A DNA stretch of 64,000 bases from Bermanella sp049115935. Its GTDB lineage: Bacteria; Pseudomonadota; Gammaproteobacteria; Pseudomonadales; Oceanobacteraceae. The notes below the pieces were generated by a model. The model worked only from the letters and a program-made list of their open reading frames with translations. It searched no databases and was not told where the DNA came from. Positions 25,928-34,542 of the stretch are shown here, piece by piece (within the stretch, counting starts at the first letter, position 1; each line of letters begins with the position of its first letter). The translations under genes and the position numbers were made by a program. The stretch lies in contig JAGDZK010000005.1 of assembly GCA_049115935.1 (NCBI GenBank), positions 62,001-126,000 of the forward strand, given 5' to 3'.

Positions 25928-26161
25928 TTACTCTTGCTCAGCAGCTAATGCAGCGGCTTCAGCAGCTGCCATTGATGCTGGTGTGATTTTGCCTTCAGCA
26001 ATTTCACGTAATGCAATCACCGTTACTTTGTCATTTTCTGGTGCAACTAACGGCTCAGCGCCTTGCATAGAAATTTGACGAGCACGTTTGCTGGCTAACA
26101 TTACAAGTTCAAAACGGTTATCTACGCTGGTTAGGCAATCTTCTACGGTTACGCGAGCCAT
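25928..26161 (-). CDS. rpoZ: RNA polymerase omega subunit
   Basis: The 77-aa subunit stabilises beta-prime and, with DksA, shapes the ppGpp binding site of RNA polymerase. The conserved MARVTVEDCL start, RFELVMLASKRARQI (17-31) and VIALREIAEGKI (48-59) are present. The C-terminus is short and ends in an Ala/Glu-rich helix. The gmk-rpoZ-spoT order links alarmone synthesis to one of its targets. Confidence 0.97.
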   Translation of the reverse strand: MARVTVEDCLTSVDNRFELVMLASKRARQISMQGAEPLVAPENDKVTVIALREIAEGKITPASMAAAEAAALAAEQE

Positions 26162-26302
26162 GATTTAATCTCTATCTATGGGGCAGCGAACTGCCGTTTA
26201 TAATGTTTGATGGGTTAGTTTACAAAAAGCCGCTGGTTTACGCCAATTGTTTAACCCTATCGTGGTGTATTCATTTCGCTATTGGGCCTTAATTTACAGG
26301 TA

Positions 26303-26917
26303 CTAGCTCAATAAATTGGTAATCATCTCTTTGTGGCGCTCACTTTGGCTTCCCACACGCAGACGCTCAGTTTGGAAGATAGACTTCAACTCCCCTAACG
26401 CCACTTCAAAATTATCGTTAATGACCACGTAATCATATTCGTGGAAGTGACTCATTTCGCTAACCGCCTCATTCATACGGCCTGTGATGATTTCTTCACT
26501 GTCTTGGCCACGACCGGTTAAGCGGTCTAACAAAGCTTGGCGAGATGGCGGTAGGATAAAAATACTCACCGCATCCGGCATCAGGCGGCGTACTTGCTGC
26601 GCCCCTTGCCAGTCAATTTCAAGAATCACATCAATACCTGTATTCAGCTGCTGCTGGACTGCACTTTGACTGGTGCCGTAATAATTACCAAATACTTGCG
26701 CATGCTCTAAGAAGTCACCGTCATTGATTAACGTCTCAAATTCTGACTTTTCGACAAAGTGGTAGTGCTTGCCGTTTTCTTCACCTTCACGCTTGTTACG
26801 TGTGGTATGGCTCACAGAGACCGCAATATTGCTTGTTTGCTGCAATAACACATTTAACAAACTGGTTTTACCTGTGCCGGATGCGGCACTGACAATGTAC
26901 AAGGTTCCAACTGTCAT
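26303..26917 (-). CDS. gmk: Guanylate kinase
   Basis: Converts GMP to GDP. The 204-aa enzyme has P-loop SAASGTGKTSL (10-20), the GMP-binding SHTTRNKREGEENGKHYHFV region (36-55), and ILEIDWQGAQQVR (around 95). The length is normal. It precedes rpoZ and spoT on the minus strand and follows yicC. Guanylate kinase is inhibited by ppGpp in many bacteria, so the neighbourhood fits. Confidence 0.98.
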   Translation of the reverse strand: MTVGTLYIVSAASGTGKTSLLNVLLQQTSNIAVSVSHTTRNKREGEENGKHYHFVEKSEFETLINDGDFLEHAQVFGNYYGTSQSAVQQQLNTGIDVILEIDWQGAQQVRRLMPDAVSIFILPPSRQALLDRLTGRGQDSEEIITGRMNEAVSEMSHFHEYDYVVINDNFEVALGELKSIFQTERLRVGSQSERHKEMITNLLS

Positions 26918-27033
26918 AATGGATTCTCTACAGCTTAAAAATAAAAGGGGTAATGGCTTAATGATAGCAAGGTTTTAACCTTGGCAAAATCATACGCCCT
27001 ATCACTAGGGCGTTAATCACTGCAAACATGCCA

Positions 27034-27894
27034 CTATTCGATATTTTGCACCTGTTCACGCATCTGCTCGATAAGCACCTTAAGCTCAACAGCTATTTGA
27101 GTGGTGAGGTGAGAGATGGATTTTGAAGACAAGGTATTCGCCTCGCGGTTAAGCTCTTGCATCATGAAATCCAAACGACGCCCAACTGCGCCCTTTTGTT
27201 TTAAGATTCGAGCCACTTCTTCAAAATGTGCTTCTAGACGATCAAGCTCTTCATCCACATCGGCTTTTTGTAAAACAATCACCATTTCCTGCTCAAAGCG
27301 GTCTGGGTCGACCTGCTGCTTTAAGTCTGCCAGCTTGTTTAGCAGTGCCTCACGTTGAGCCTGGAGAATCTGCGGCAATAGGGCTTTAACCTTGGCGACT
27401 TGCTCAGCAATGCCATCAATACGCTGGCTAATGAACTGAGATAATGCCGACCCTTCACGCTCGCGCATTTCAATTAATTGGCTAAGGGTTGCCTCAAAAG
27501 CCTTCATAGCATCTTGCTCAATGGCCTGATTATCAAGCGCTGGCTGCATTAACACACCGGGCCACTTTAAAATCTCAAGGGCATCCAATGCGTTGCCTGG
27601 GCCAATAATACTGTGCACATGATCGGCAGCGGCATTCAACTGGCTCACCAGTGTTTCATTCACATTCATGCCTTGCGAGAGAACCTGAGGGATGAATTTT
27701 AAACTGCATTCTACCTTGCCACGCTGAAGATTTTTACGCAGAACCTCACGCACCTGGACTTCGACTGCTCGCAATGTCTCGGGTAAACGAAAGTGCAGCT
27801 CAAGATAACGCGAGTTAACCGAACGAATCTCCCAAGTAAAACTACCGATGTCGGTTTGCAAATCCGTACGCGCAAACGCGGTCATGCTGTGCAT
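27034..27894 (-). CDS. yicC: YicC family endoribonuclease-like protein
   Basis: A 286-aa YicC/YloC family protein. The family blocks are MHSMTAFAR at the start, IRSVNSRYLELHFRLPE (23-39), RGKVECSL (58-65) and the C-terminal GRRLDFMMQELNREANTLSSKS and VELKVLIEQMREQVQNIE. E. coli YicC has been described as an endoribonuclease linked to RNA turnover; substrates here are unknown. It diverges from rph, another RNA-processing gene, and leads the gmk-rpoZ-spoT series. Confidence 0.92.
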   Translation of the reverse strand: MHSMTAFARTDLQTDIGSFTWEIRSVNSRYLELHFRLPETLRAVEVQVREVLRKNLQRGKVECSLKFIPQVLSQGMNVNETLVSQLNAAADHVHSIIGPGNALDALEILKWPGVLMQPALDNQAIEQDAMKAFEATLSQLIEMREREGSALSQFISQRIDGIAEQVAKVKALLPQILQAQREALLNKLADLKQQVDPDRFEQEMVIVLQKADVDEELDRLEAHFEEVARILKQKGAVGRRLDFMMQELNREANTLSSKSISHLTTQIAVELKVLIEQMREQVQNIE

Positions 27895-28012
27895 GTTAAA
27901 TTCCTATTCGAATATGGTGATTAAATTTACCGGCAATTTTACCTGTCATTGCAGCGGCATCCTAATTTAGTTCTACTTTATCTATTTAAGCTCAAAGAAA
28001 ACCAAATGCGCC

Positions 28013-28040
28013 TTGGCCTTATGGCTAAGGCCAGTATAAT
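28013..28040 (+). promoter_or_regulatory. Candidate rph promoter
   Basis: TTGGCC (28013-28018) and TATAAT (28035-28040) with a 16-bp spacer; the start site would fall about 25 nt before the rph ATG. Confidence 0.7.
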
Positions 28041-28070
28041 GCACTCACATTTTTTAGATTCGAGAACACC

Positions 28071-28787
28071 ATGAGACCAAGCGGACGCGCCCTAGATCAA
28101 CTACGCGAAGTGAAAATCACCCGTAACTTCACCAAGCACGCTGAAGGTTCGGTTTTGGTTGAATTTGGTGATACCAAGGTCATTTGTACTGCCAGCGTAG
28201 AAACCCGAGTTCCTGGTTTTTTACGTGGCCAAGGCCAAGGCTGGGTAACCGCTGAATACGGTATGCTGCCACGTTCTACCGGTTCTCGCATGATGCGTGA
28301 AGCGGCTAAAGGCAAACAAGCCGGTCGTACCGTTGAGATCAGTCGTCTAATTGGCCGCTCTTTACGTGCCGCCATTGATCTTGAAGCCCTTGGCGAAAAT
28401 AGCATCACCATCGACTGTGATGTGATCCAAGCTGACGGCGGTACCCGTACTGCTTCTATTACTGGTGCCTGCGTGGCTCTTGTGGATGCCATCAACCACA
28501 TGATAGAAAACGGCCAACTTAAAAAGAACCCAATGAAATATATGATTGGCGCCGTTTCTGTGGGTGTTTACAACGGTGAAGCCGTACTAGACTTAGATTA
28601 CGCAGAAGACAGCAATGCTGAAACCGACCTTAACGTGATCATGGCTGACAACGGTGGTTTCATTGAGATTCAAGGGACAGCTGAAGGCGAGCCGTTCCAG
28701 CCAAGCGAACTAAACGCTATGCTTGATCTTGCTAAAAAAGGCATTGCCGAGTTAACCCAAATTCAGCAAGCTGCGTTAGCACAATAA
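28071..28787 (+). CDS. rph: Ribonuclease PH
   Basis: Phosphorolytic 3'-5' exoribonuclease that trims tRNA 3' ends. The 238-aa protein is full length, unlike the frameshifted gene of E. coli K-12. It shows MRPSGRALDQLREVKITRNFTKHAEGS-type start, TAEYGMLPRST (69-79), GRTVEISRLIGRSLRAA (95-111), CDVIQADGGTRTASITGA (125-142) and a C-terminal DLDYAEDSNAETDLNV. It has its own promoter and is followed 23 nt later by yggT. Confidence 0.98.
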   Translation: MRPSGRALDQLREVKITRNFTKHAEGSVLVEFGDTKVICTASVETRVPGFLRGQGQGWVTAEYGMLPRSTGSRMMREAAKGKQAGRTVEISRLIGRSLRAAIDLEALGENSITIDCDVIQADGGTRTASITGACVALVDAINHMIENGQLKKNPMKYMIGAVSVGVYNGEAVLDLDYAEDSNAETDLNVIMADNGGFIEIQGTAEGEPFQPSELNAMLDLAKKGIAELTQIQQAALAQ

Positions 28788-28810
28788 TTTAAAATAAAAG
28801 GAGTCATCAA

Positions 28811-29395
28811 ATGGAATCAGCGCCAGCACAAATTGGTTTATTACTGGTCAATGCTGCGGCAGGGTTTTTCTTATTTGTGGTGCTACTGCGCTTTTTATTA
28901 CAAGCCGCACGTGCAGACTTTTATAACCCAATAAGTCAGTTTGTGGTGAAAGCCACCAACCCTTTGATTATTCCTTTACGCAAAGTCATCCCTGGTTTTG
29001 CAGGCTTTGACTGGGCCGCCATTGTGCTACTTGTACTGGTGCAATGTTTGGCTATTTCTCTGAGTTTAATAATTGCAGGTTACGGTTTACCCATTGCCAG
29101 CATTGGTATCTGGGCATTGCTTGGCACGTGCGGCCTGTTCCTTAAGTTATATTTTTGGGGCCTGCTAATCATGGTGATTTCTAGCTGGTTAGCGCCGCAA
29201 AGTTACAATCCTGCCCTGTTATTACTGCGCCAAATAATGGAGCCGGTAATGGCACCTATTCGTAAAATATTACCGGATATGGGCGGCTTTGATATTAGCC
29301 CCATCGTATTATTTTTAAGCATTAACGTTTTTGAAATCTTATTGATTTCGTTTGCGCGTCAAGCGGGTGCCCCTGGTTTTATTATCGGTTTATAA
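28811..29395 (+). CDS. yggT: YggT family membrane protein
   Basis: A 194-aa inner-membrane protein made of two YggT repeats, each a pair of hydrophobic segments ending in a PLI/APIRK...P motif: FYNPISQFVVKATNPLIIPLRKVIPGF (about 37-63) and YNPALLLLRQIMEPVMAPIRKILPDMGGFD. The family has been tied to cell division, osmotic tolerance and membrane protein insertion; no mechanism is established here. An AAAAGGAG ribosome binding site lies 5 nt before the ATG. Gene order rph-yggT-metX differs from Pseudomonas, where proC precedes yggT. Confidence 0.93.
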   Translation: MESAPAQIGLLLVNAAAGFFLFVVLLRFLLQAARADFYNPISQFVVKATNPLIIPLRKVIPGFAGFDWAAIVLLVLVQCLAISLSLIIAGYGLPIASIGIWALLGTCGLFLKLYFWGLLIMVISSWLAPQSYNPALLLLRQIMEPVMAPIRKILPDMGGFDISPIVLFLSINVFEILLISFARQAGAPGFIIGL

Positions 29396-29419
29396 ATCAG
29401 TTTATAGCGGATTTATTGC

Positions 29420-29440
29420 GCGCAGTGGCGTACACTGCGC
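29420..29440. repeat. Hairpin between yggT and metX
   Basis: GCGCAGTG (29420-29427) and CACTGCGC (29433-29440) form a perfect 8-bp stem with a 5-nt loop, 24 nt after yggT and 39 nt before metX. The downstream bases are only moderately T-rich, so it may be a weak terminator or a metX control site. Confidence 0.5.
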
Positions 29441-29479
29441 CTTCAGAATTTCTCTCTACTTCATGTCAGGACCAATTGA

Positions 29480-30628
29480 ATGCCGCAAGAAATACCTGCC
29501 AATTCAGTTGGCGTAGTCACGCCTCAGATTGCCATTTTTGATCAACCCCTAGAACTGCGCAGCGGTAAAATACTTGAACGCTACGAGCTCATGTATGAAA
29601 CCTATGGCCAATTAAACGCAGATAAAACCAATGCGATTTTAATTTGCCACGCATTAAGTGGCCACCACCATGCTGCCGGCTACCACAGCAAAGACGATAA
29701 AAAGCCTGGCTGGTGGGACAGCTGCATTGGCCCGGGTAAAGCCATTGATACCAATAAATTTTTTGTCATCGCCCTAAATAACCTTGGCGGTTGTCACGGC
29801 AGCACAGGGCCAACCTCTATTAACCCTGACACCAATGAGCCTTATGGCAGTGATTTCCCAATGGTGCGTGTGCGTGACTGGGTAGAAAGCCAAGCCCGTT
29901 TAGCGGACCGTTTAGGCATTGAAAAATTTGCTGCGGTTGTGGGCGGCAGCTTAGGAGGCATGCAGGCTCTGCGTTGGTCAATTCAATACCCTGAACGTTT
30001 GCATAACAGCGTGGTGATTGCATCGGCACCTAAATTATCCGCACAAAATATTGCGTTTAACGAAGTAGCCCGCAACGCTATTATGAGTGACCCTGAATTT
30101 CATGACGGTCATTACCTTAAACACAACACCATTCCTAAAAATGGCTTGATGCAGGCGCGCATGCTTGCACACTTAACCTATTTAAGTGACGACGCCATGG
30201 GTGAAAAATTCGGCCGTGACATGAAGGCCGATGAAGTGCGTTATGATTATTCTCCCGAATTTGAAGTAGAAAGTTATTTGCATTACCAAGGCAAAAAATT
30301 CTCTACTACGTTTGATGCCAATACTTATTTATTAATGACAAAAGCGTTGGATTATTTTGACCCATCGCAATACTACGAAAATGATCTGGCTAAGTGTTTA
30401 AGCCATGCTCAGTGTAAATTTTTAGTGGTGAGTTTCACCACTGACTGGCGTTTTAGCCCTGAACGCAGCGAAGAAATTGTGGATGCATTAATCGAAGCCG
30501 ATAAAGAAGTGACCTATGCTCGCATAGAATCCGAGAAAGGCCATGATGCCTTTTTGATTCCCATCCCAAGATACGTGGCGTTATTTACGGCCTACATGGA
30601 GCGCATTGCTAAGGAGCTGGCGCTATGA
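29480..30628 (+). CDS. metX: Homoserine O-acyltransferase MetX
   Basis: Activates the hydroxyl of homoserine in methionine synthesis. The 382-aa alpha/beta-hydrolase has nucleophile Ser157 in GGSLGGMQAL, with a likely triad of Asp322 (TTDWRFSPERS) and His355 (EKGHDAF). The CHALSGHHHAAG stretch (56-67) and NNLGGCHGSTGP (100-111) are typical. MetX proteins beside metW in proteobacteria are often succinyl- rather than acetyl-transferases, so the acyl donor is not certain. It overlaps metW by 4 nt (ATGA). Confidence 0.95.
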   Translation: MPQEIPANSVGVVTPQIAIFDQPLELRSGKILERYELMYETYGQLNADKTNAILICHALSGHHHAAGYHSKDDKKPGWWDSCIGPGKAIDTNKFFVIALNNLGGCHGSTGPTSINPDTNEPYGSDFPMVRVRDWVESQARLADRLGIEKFAAVVGGSLGGMQALRWSIQYPERLHNSVVIASAPKLSAQNIAFNEVARNAIMSDPEFHDGHYLKHNTIPKNGLMQARMLAHLTYLSDDAMGEKFGRDMKADEVRYDYSPEFEVESYLHYQGKKFSTTFDANTYLLMTKALDYFDPSQYYENDLAKCLSHAQCKFLVVSFTTDWRFSPERSEEIVDALIEADKEVTYARIESEKGHDAFLIPIPRYVALFTAYMERIAKELAL

Positions 30629-31239
30629 ATCAACAAACACCCATTGAATTGCGCAGCGATTTAAACATTATCCAAAACTGGATTGAGCCAAACAGCCAGG
30701 TACTCGATCTTGGTTGTGGTCACGGTGATTTACTTGCCCATTTAAAAACTGAAAAAAAATGCCAAGGTTATGGTTTAGAAATTAACCCTGATTGCATCGT
30801 AAGCTGTGTCACAAAAGGCTTAAGTGTGATCGAGCACGATTTAAACCACGGTTTAAAACACTTTAAAGACGGCGCAGTCGACACAGTGGTCATGACCCAA
30901 GCATTGCAAGCGGTGCGTCGCCCAGATGTACTGCTGGATGACATGTTGCGTGTGGGTAAAGAAGCCATTATCACCTTTCCAAACTTTGGTTACTGGCGTA
31001 CACGTTTTTATCTCATGACAAAAGGCGCAATGCCCATGTCAAAAACGTTACCTTACAACTGGTATGACACCCCTAATATTCACATGTGTACCTTTCATGA
31101 TTTTGAAAACCTATGCCGTGAAAAGAATCTAACCATTCTTGATCGTACCGTTGTGGACAGTCGCCACAAAGAATCGCTATCCACCCGTTTATGGCCTAAC
31201 CTATTAGGTGAAGTCGCCATGTACCGTGTAACCCGTTAG
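30625..31239 (+). CDS. metW: MetW, methionine biosynthesis protein
   Basis: A 204-aa class I methyltransferase-fold protein that is required with MetX for homoserine activation in several proteobacteria. The SAM-binding motif is VLDLGCGHGDLLAHL (25-39). GAVDTVVMTQALQAV and the C-terminal PNFGYWRTRFYL and LPYNWYDTPNIHMCTFHDFE blocks are the family's. It overlaps metX by 4 nt, so the two are translationally coupled, in line with a MetX-MetW complex. No methyl acceptor is known. Confidence 0.95.
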   Translation: MNQQTPIELRSDLNIIQNWIEPNSQVLDLGCGHGDLLAHLKTEKKCQGYGLEINPDCIVSCVTKGLSVIEHDLNHGLKHFKDGAVDTVVMTQALQAVRRPDVLLDDMLRVGKEAIITFPNFGYWRTRFYLMTKGAMPMSKTLPYNWYDTPNIHMCTFHDFENLCREKNLTILDRTVVDSRHKESLSTRLWPNLLGEVAMYRVTR

Positions 31240-31247
31240 GAGTCTTT

Positions 31248-31682
31248 ATGCGCTTAATGATCGCAAGCTGTTTACTACTACTTTCAAGCTTAAGCTTCGC
31301 TGAGCAAAAACAAGTGTTCGGTGATTACGAAGTGCATTACATTGGCCTAACCAGCAGTGAGCTGGATAAAGATGTGGCCAAGCTTTATGGTATTACACGA
31401 AGTCGTAATATTGGTTTTTTAAATATCAGTGTACTTAAAAAAGGTGAAAGCCCAATACCAGTTGCTTGGAACGCAAAAATTGAAGGCACCATGTCTAACC
31501 TAATTGGGCAAACACAAGAGTTGAGCTTTACTCGCGTACAAGAAACCAGTGCGCTGTATTTTTACAGCACCTTTGATTTTTATGACCAAGATATGTATCG
31601 CTTTCATTTAAAAGTCACACCAGACGGCATGAGCCGAGCTTATGATGTGAAATTCTCGCAACGCTTTTATCGGGGAGAGTAA
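31248..31682 (+). CDS. DUF4426 periplasmic protein
   Basis: A 144-aa secreted protein of unknown function. The signal peptide (MRLMIASCLLLLSSLSFA) is followed by a beta-rich domain: FGDYEVHYIGLTSSEL, then an IGFLNISVLKKG strand and a C-terminal VKFSQRFYRGE. The same family lies between metW and rdgB in Pseudomonas, so the linkage is old. It begins 8 nt after metW, within the metXW operon. Nothing points to a direct part in methionine synthesis. Confidence 0.85.
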   Translation: MRLMIASCLLLLSSLSFAEQKQVFGDYEVHYIGLTSSELDKDVAKLYGITRSRNIGFLNISVLKKGESPIPVAWNAKIEGTMSNLIGQTQELSFTRVQETSALYFYSTFDFYDQDMYRFHLKVTPDGMSRAYDVKFSQRFYRGE

Positions 31683-31740
31683 TCTCCCTCCTGCTTTACT
31701 CACCATCCATTTTTTACACTTAATACTCCAGTGATCAACC

Positions 31741-32352
31741 ATGTCTAAACAACAAATCGTTCTTGCCAGTGGCAACAAAGGCAAATTAGCCGAATTACAA
31801 AATGCGCTTGATACGTTTGATGTTGAGCTAATTGCCCAAAGTGAATTTGATGTGACGGATGCAGATGAAACCGGTTTAAGTTTCATCGAAAACGCCATTT
31901 TAAAAGCACGTCACGCAAGCCTCGCTACGGGGTTGCCTGCTCTTGCTGATGACAGCGGTTTAGAAGTGGATGCCCTTGACGGTGCCCCTGGTATTTACAG
32001 TGCACGTTACAGCATTATGGATGGCGAAGCCGGCCCTGCCAGCGACGAAAAGAACAATCAAAAACTATTAACCGCATTAAAAGATGTGCAGCCAGAAAAT
32101 CGTACTGCTCGCTTTCATTGTGTATTGGCGTTTGTTCGCCATGCTAAAGACCCCAACCCATTAATTTGCCAAGGTGCTTGGGAAGGTGAAATCAAAACCG
32201 CTCTCGATGGCGAAGGGGGTTTTGGTTATGACCCATTATTTTTTATTAAAGAACTTAACTGCACCTCAGCACAGCTAAGCAAAGAAGAAAAAAATAAAAT
32301 CAGCCATCGCGGTCAAGCCATTGCACAATTAAAACAGATCTTTCGTTTATAA
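31741..32352 (+). CDS. rdgB: Non-canonical purine NTP pyrophosphatase RdgB
   Basis: Hydrolyses dITP, XTP and ITP to monophosphates, keeping deaminated purines out of DNA and RNA. The 203-aa Ham1-family protein has IVLASGNKGKLAELQ (5-19), ALADDSGLEVDAL (around 68-80), GAPGIYSARY, and the C-terminal GEGGFGYDPLFF and KNKISHRGQA motifs. Its stop overlaps the hemW start by one base (TAATG). Confidence 0.97.
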   Translation: MSKQQIVLASGNKGKLAELQNALDTFDVELIAQSEFDVTDADETGLSFIENAILKARHASLATGLPALADDSGLEVDALDGAPGIYSARYSIMDGEAGPASDEKNNQKLLTALKDVQPENRTARFHCVLAFVRHAKDPNPLICQGAWEGEIKTALDGEGGFGYDPLFFIKELNCTSAQLSKEEKNKISHRGQAIAQLKQIFRL

Positions 32353-33542
32353 TGACGCCAGTTAATCACAGTGAAACGTTAATGGTTTTACCACCACTCT
32401 CACTCTACATACATGTACCTTGGTGTGTGCGTAAATGCCCGTACTGTGATTTTAATAGCCACAAGGCAGAAACAACTTTGCCTGAAAAAGAATACGTCTG
32501 TGCGTTACTTGATGATTTAGATATTGACCTTGCGTGGTTACAACAACAAGGCATTGAGTCTCGCCCCATTCAAAGTATTTTTATTGGCGGTGGCACGCCA
32601 TCACTTTTAAGTGTAGCGGCATATGAAGAATTGTTTTCTGGTTTAAAAAAGCGTTTACAATTTGTAGATGATATTGAAATCACAATGGAAGCGAACCCTG
32701 GCACTTTTGAAGCTGAAAAATTTAAGGGTTATAGAGAGCTAGGCATTAACCGCTTATCCATTGGCATTCAAAGTTTTCAAGATCACCAGCTTAAACATTT
32801 AGGGCGCATTCACTCAGGCCAAGAAGCCATTAACGCAGTAAACATGGCAAAATCTGCTGGCTTTGATAACTTCAACTTAGACTTCATGCACGGCCTGCCG
32901 GATCAAACTCTAGAAGATGCGTTAGCCGACTTACAACAAGGCATCGACCTTAACCCAACTCACTTGAGCTGGTATCAATTAACCATTGAACCAAACACCG
33001 AATTTTTTAAACGCCCACCAGTTTTACCGCAAGATGAAACCCTATGGGCCATACAAGAAGCCGGTCAAAAATTATTAGCCGAGAACGGTTATAAGCAATA
33101 TGAAATTTCTGCTTATGCCCAAGCAGGCAAGCAAGCTAAACACAATTTGAATTATTGGCAGTTTGGGGATTACTTAGGCATAGGGGCCGGTGCTCATGGT
33201 AAGTTAACTGTACCTCACGCTGATATCAACCAAAGCAAAATTTACCGCACCGCTAAAACCCGTTTGCCAAAAGATTATTTGAACTTAGCAAAACGGTTTT
33301 TAGTTAACCAAGATAATATTGAAGTGGCAGATCGTGATTTGGAATTCTTAATGAATGGCTTGCGCTTATATCATGGCGTAGATAAATCATTATTTAGCAA
33401 GCGCACAGGTTTGGCTTATGCGCAGATTGAAAATAAAGTAGAAGAATTAGTCAAACAAGGTTTGCTTGAGTCCGGTGAAAAATTAAAAACCACGACTCAA
33501 GGGCAGTTGTTTTTGAATGAGCTTCTAGAGAAGTTTTTATAA
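32352..33542 (+). CDS. hemW: Radical SAM haem chaperone HemW
   Basis: A radical SAM protein related to HemN that binds haem and delivers it to membrane respiratory proteins. The 396-aa sequence has the cluster motif Cys25-X3-Cys29-X2-Cys32 in VPWCVRKCPYCDF; HemN would have an extended N-terminus, so HemW is favoured. Further blocks are FIGGGTPSLL, EANPG, GINRLSIGIQSF and the C-terminal wing with FLMNGLRL. Translationally coupled to rdgB, as in Pseudomonas. The annotation as an oxygen-independent coproporphyrinogen oxidase sometimes given to this family is outdated. Confidence 0.95.
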   Translation: MTPVNHSETLMVLPPLSLYIHVPWCVRKCPYCDFNSHKAETTLPEKEYVCALLDDLDIDLAWLQQQGIESRPIQSIFIGGGTPSLLSVAAYEELFSGLKKRLQFVDDIEITMEANPGTFEAEKFKGYRELGINRLSIGIQSFQDHQLKHLGRIHSGQEAINAVNMAKSAGFDNFNLDFMHGLPDQTLEDALADLQQGIDLNPTHLSWYQLTIEPNTEFFKRPPVLPQDETLWAIQEAGQKLLAENGYKQYEISAYAQAGKQAKHNLNYWQFGDYLGIGAGAHGKLTVPHADINQSKIYRTAKTRLPKDYLNLAKRFLVNQDNIEVADRDLEFLMNGLRLYHGVDKSLFSKRTGLAYAQIENKVEELVKQGLLESGEKLKTTTQGQLFLNELLEKFL

Positions 33543-33550
33543 GCACTGAT

Positions 33551-33625
33551 CGGGCGCAGGGCACCCTCCTACAATTGTAATATTCAGCTTATGTTAATCA
33601 GCTGTACGAGGGTGCCCTGCGCCCG
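33551..33625. repeat. Long inverted repeat after hemW
   Basis: An 18-bp perfect inverted pair (33551-33568 CGGGCGCAGGGCACCCTC; complement 33608-33625) with a 39-nt centre. It begins 8 nt after the hemW stop and could end transcription, but no long T-run follows (AAAATTTCTT). Likely a mobile or REP-like palindrome. Confidence 0.9.
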
Positions 33626-33675
33626 AAAATTTCTTATACCTAATGAACAGCGCACATTTTGGAAAGGGATTTATT

Positions 33676-34155
33676 ATGGCTGCAATTAAAATGTTTTTTA
33701 TATTCCTACTATTTACGAATAGTGTATTTGCTAGCAATTTAACTACATACAATAAGATGTTGCTCGCATACGAAAATAAAATAAAAACGTGTAAAGAAGC
33801 TAAAAAAACAAATTTCTCTGACCAACCAAACTTAGATATAGATCATAGTGACATGCGAACGGGCTTAACTTACTTCATTATAAAAAATGACGAAAAATGC
33901 TCAGAGAAAGAGAAATCAACACTCATAACAAGCATCAATACGATACAAGATGATACTACCATTGCTGAAATAATTAGATTCAATGCTAAAAATATACTCG
34001 AGCTATTTAAAGACAGCGATAGAATGTTAACTGAAGCGAAAAAAGCTTTTATGGCATTAGAGAATGGCGCTAAAGAAAAGCTTAAAAAAAAAGAGGCTTA
34101 TAAGCGCCCTTTTGACCCAACTATGGCCTTAGAGCACTATCTAAATGAAAAATAA
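33676..34155 (+). CDS. Hypothetical secreted protein, AT-rich
   Basis: A 159-aa protein of unknown family. A strong GGAAAGGGA ribosome binding site selects the ATG at 33676 (an upstream ATG at 33643 is not needed). A signal peptide (IKMFFIFLLFTNSVFA) is followed by a Lys/Glu-rich, mostly helical mature part with only two cysteines (KTCKEAKK and EKCSEKEK), probably a disulfide. The gene is clearly richer in A+T than its neighbours, which suggests fast divergence or transfer. It lies between a palindrome and a heptad array. Confidence 0.75.
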   Translation: MAAIKMFFIFLLFTNSVFASNLTTYNKMLLAYENKIKTCKEAKKTNFSDQPNLDIDHSDMRTGLTYFIIKNDEKCSEKEKSTLITSINTIQDDTTIAEIIRFNAKNILELFKDSDRMLTEAKKAFMALENGAKEKLKKKEAYKRPFDPTMALEHYLNEK

Positions 34156-34175
34156 ATAGAAGAAAATAAAGACAA

Positions 34176-34203
34176 GGAGACGCGTCTTACGTCTCCCATC
34201 TTA
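34176..34203. repeat. Heptad array with an inversion
   Basis: One forward unit GGAGACG (34176-34182) meets three reverse units CGTCTTA, CGTCTCC, CATCTTA (34183-34203) in unbroken 7-nt phase, giving a head-to-head junction GAGACGCGTC. It lies between the 3' ends of convergent genes. Confidence 0.8.
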
Positions 34204-34211
34204 CACCTGTA

Positions 34212-34508
34212 TTACTCAGCGCCCGCTGCTTTTAATGCTTCTGCATAAGGTTTACCCGGTTCATGAGAAGCAATTACCGCTAACGCACTTTCACCTTCAA
34301 GGTTTTTTGCATTCACGTTGTGACCTTCTTCTTTAAAGAACTCAACAAACTGTGCAAAAATTTCTGGCGTCATGTGCTGGTACGCTTTTAGAATATTGAT
34401 GTAATCAACATCTGTACCGTCATAGCTTTTGCTTTCTAAAAAAAAGCGCATACTCTCTTCGGTAAAATCACCACCAAATACTTTTTGTTTATCTTTCTTT
34501 AATGACAT
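34212..34508 (-). CDS. PA4642-family small protein
   Basis: A 98-aa acidic cytoplasmic protein that resembles the small conserved Pseudomonas protein PA4642: MSLKKDKQKV start, a helical middle part (DVDYINILKAYQHMTPEIFAQFVEFF), NVNAKNLEGESALAVI and a YAEALKAAGA tail. The NAKNLEGESALAVIASH segment looks like a single ankyrin-type turn. Function unknown. It is the last gene after trmB on the minus strand (34 nt gap). Confidence 0.8.
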   Translation of the reverse strand: MSLKKDKQKVFGGDFTEESMRFFLESKSYDGTDVDYINILKAYQHMTPEIFAQFVEFFKEEGHNVNAKNLEGESALAVIASHEPGKPYAEALKAAGAE

Positions 34509-34542
34509 GTTTTCTTCCTACTTAAATTCAATAATTAGATAG

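Noticed and set aside
28097..28501. 134-aa frame opposite rph
   Set aside because: Antisense shadow; arginine/proline-rich translation typical of the reverse strand of a coding gene.
29400..29479. MetJ operator or SAM riboswitch before metX
   Set aside because: No tandem AGACGTCT boxes and no SAM-riboswitch fold are apparent; only a simple hairpin is seen.
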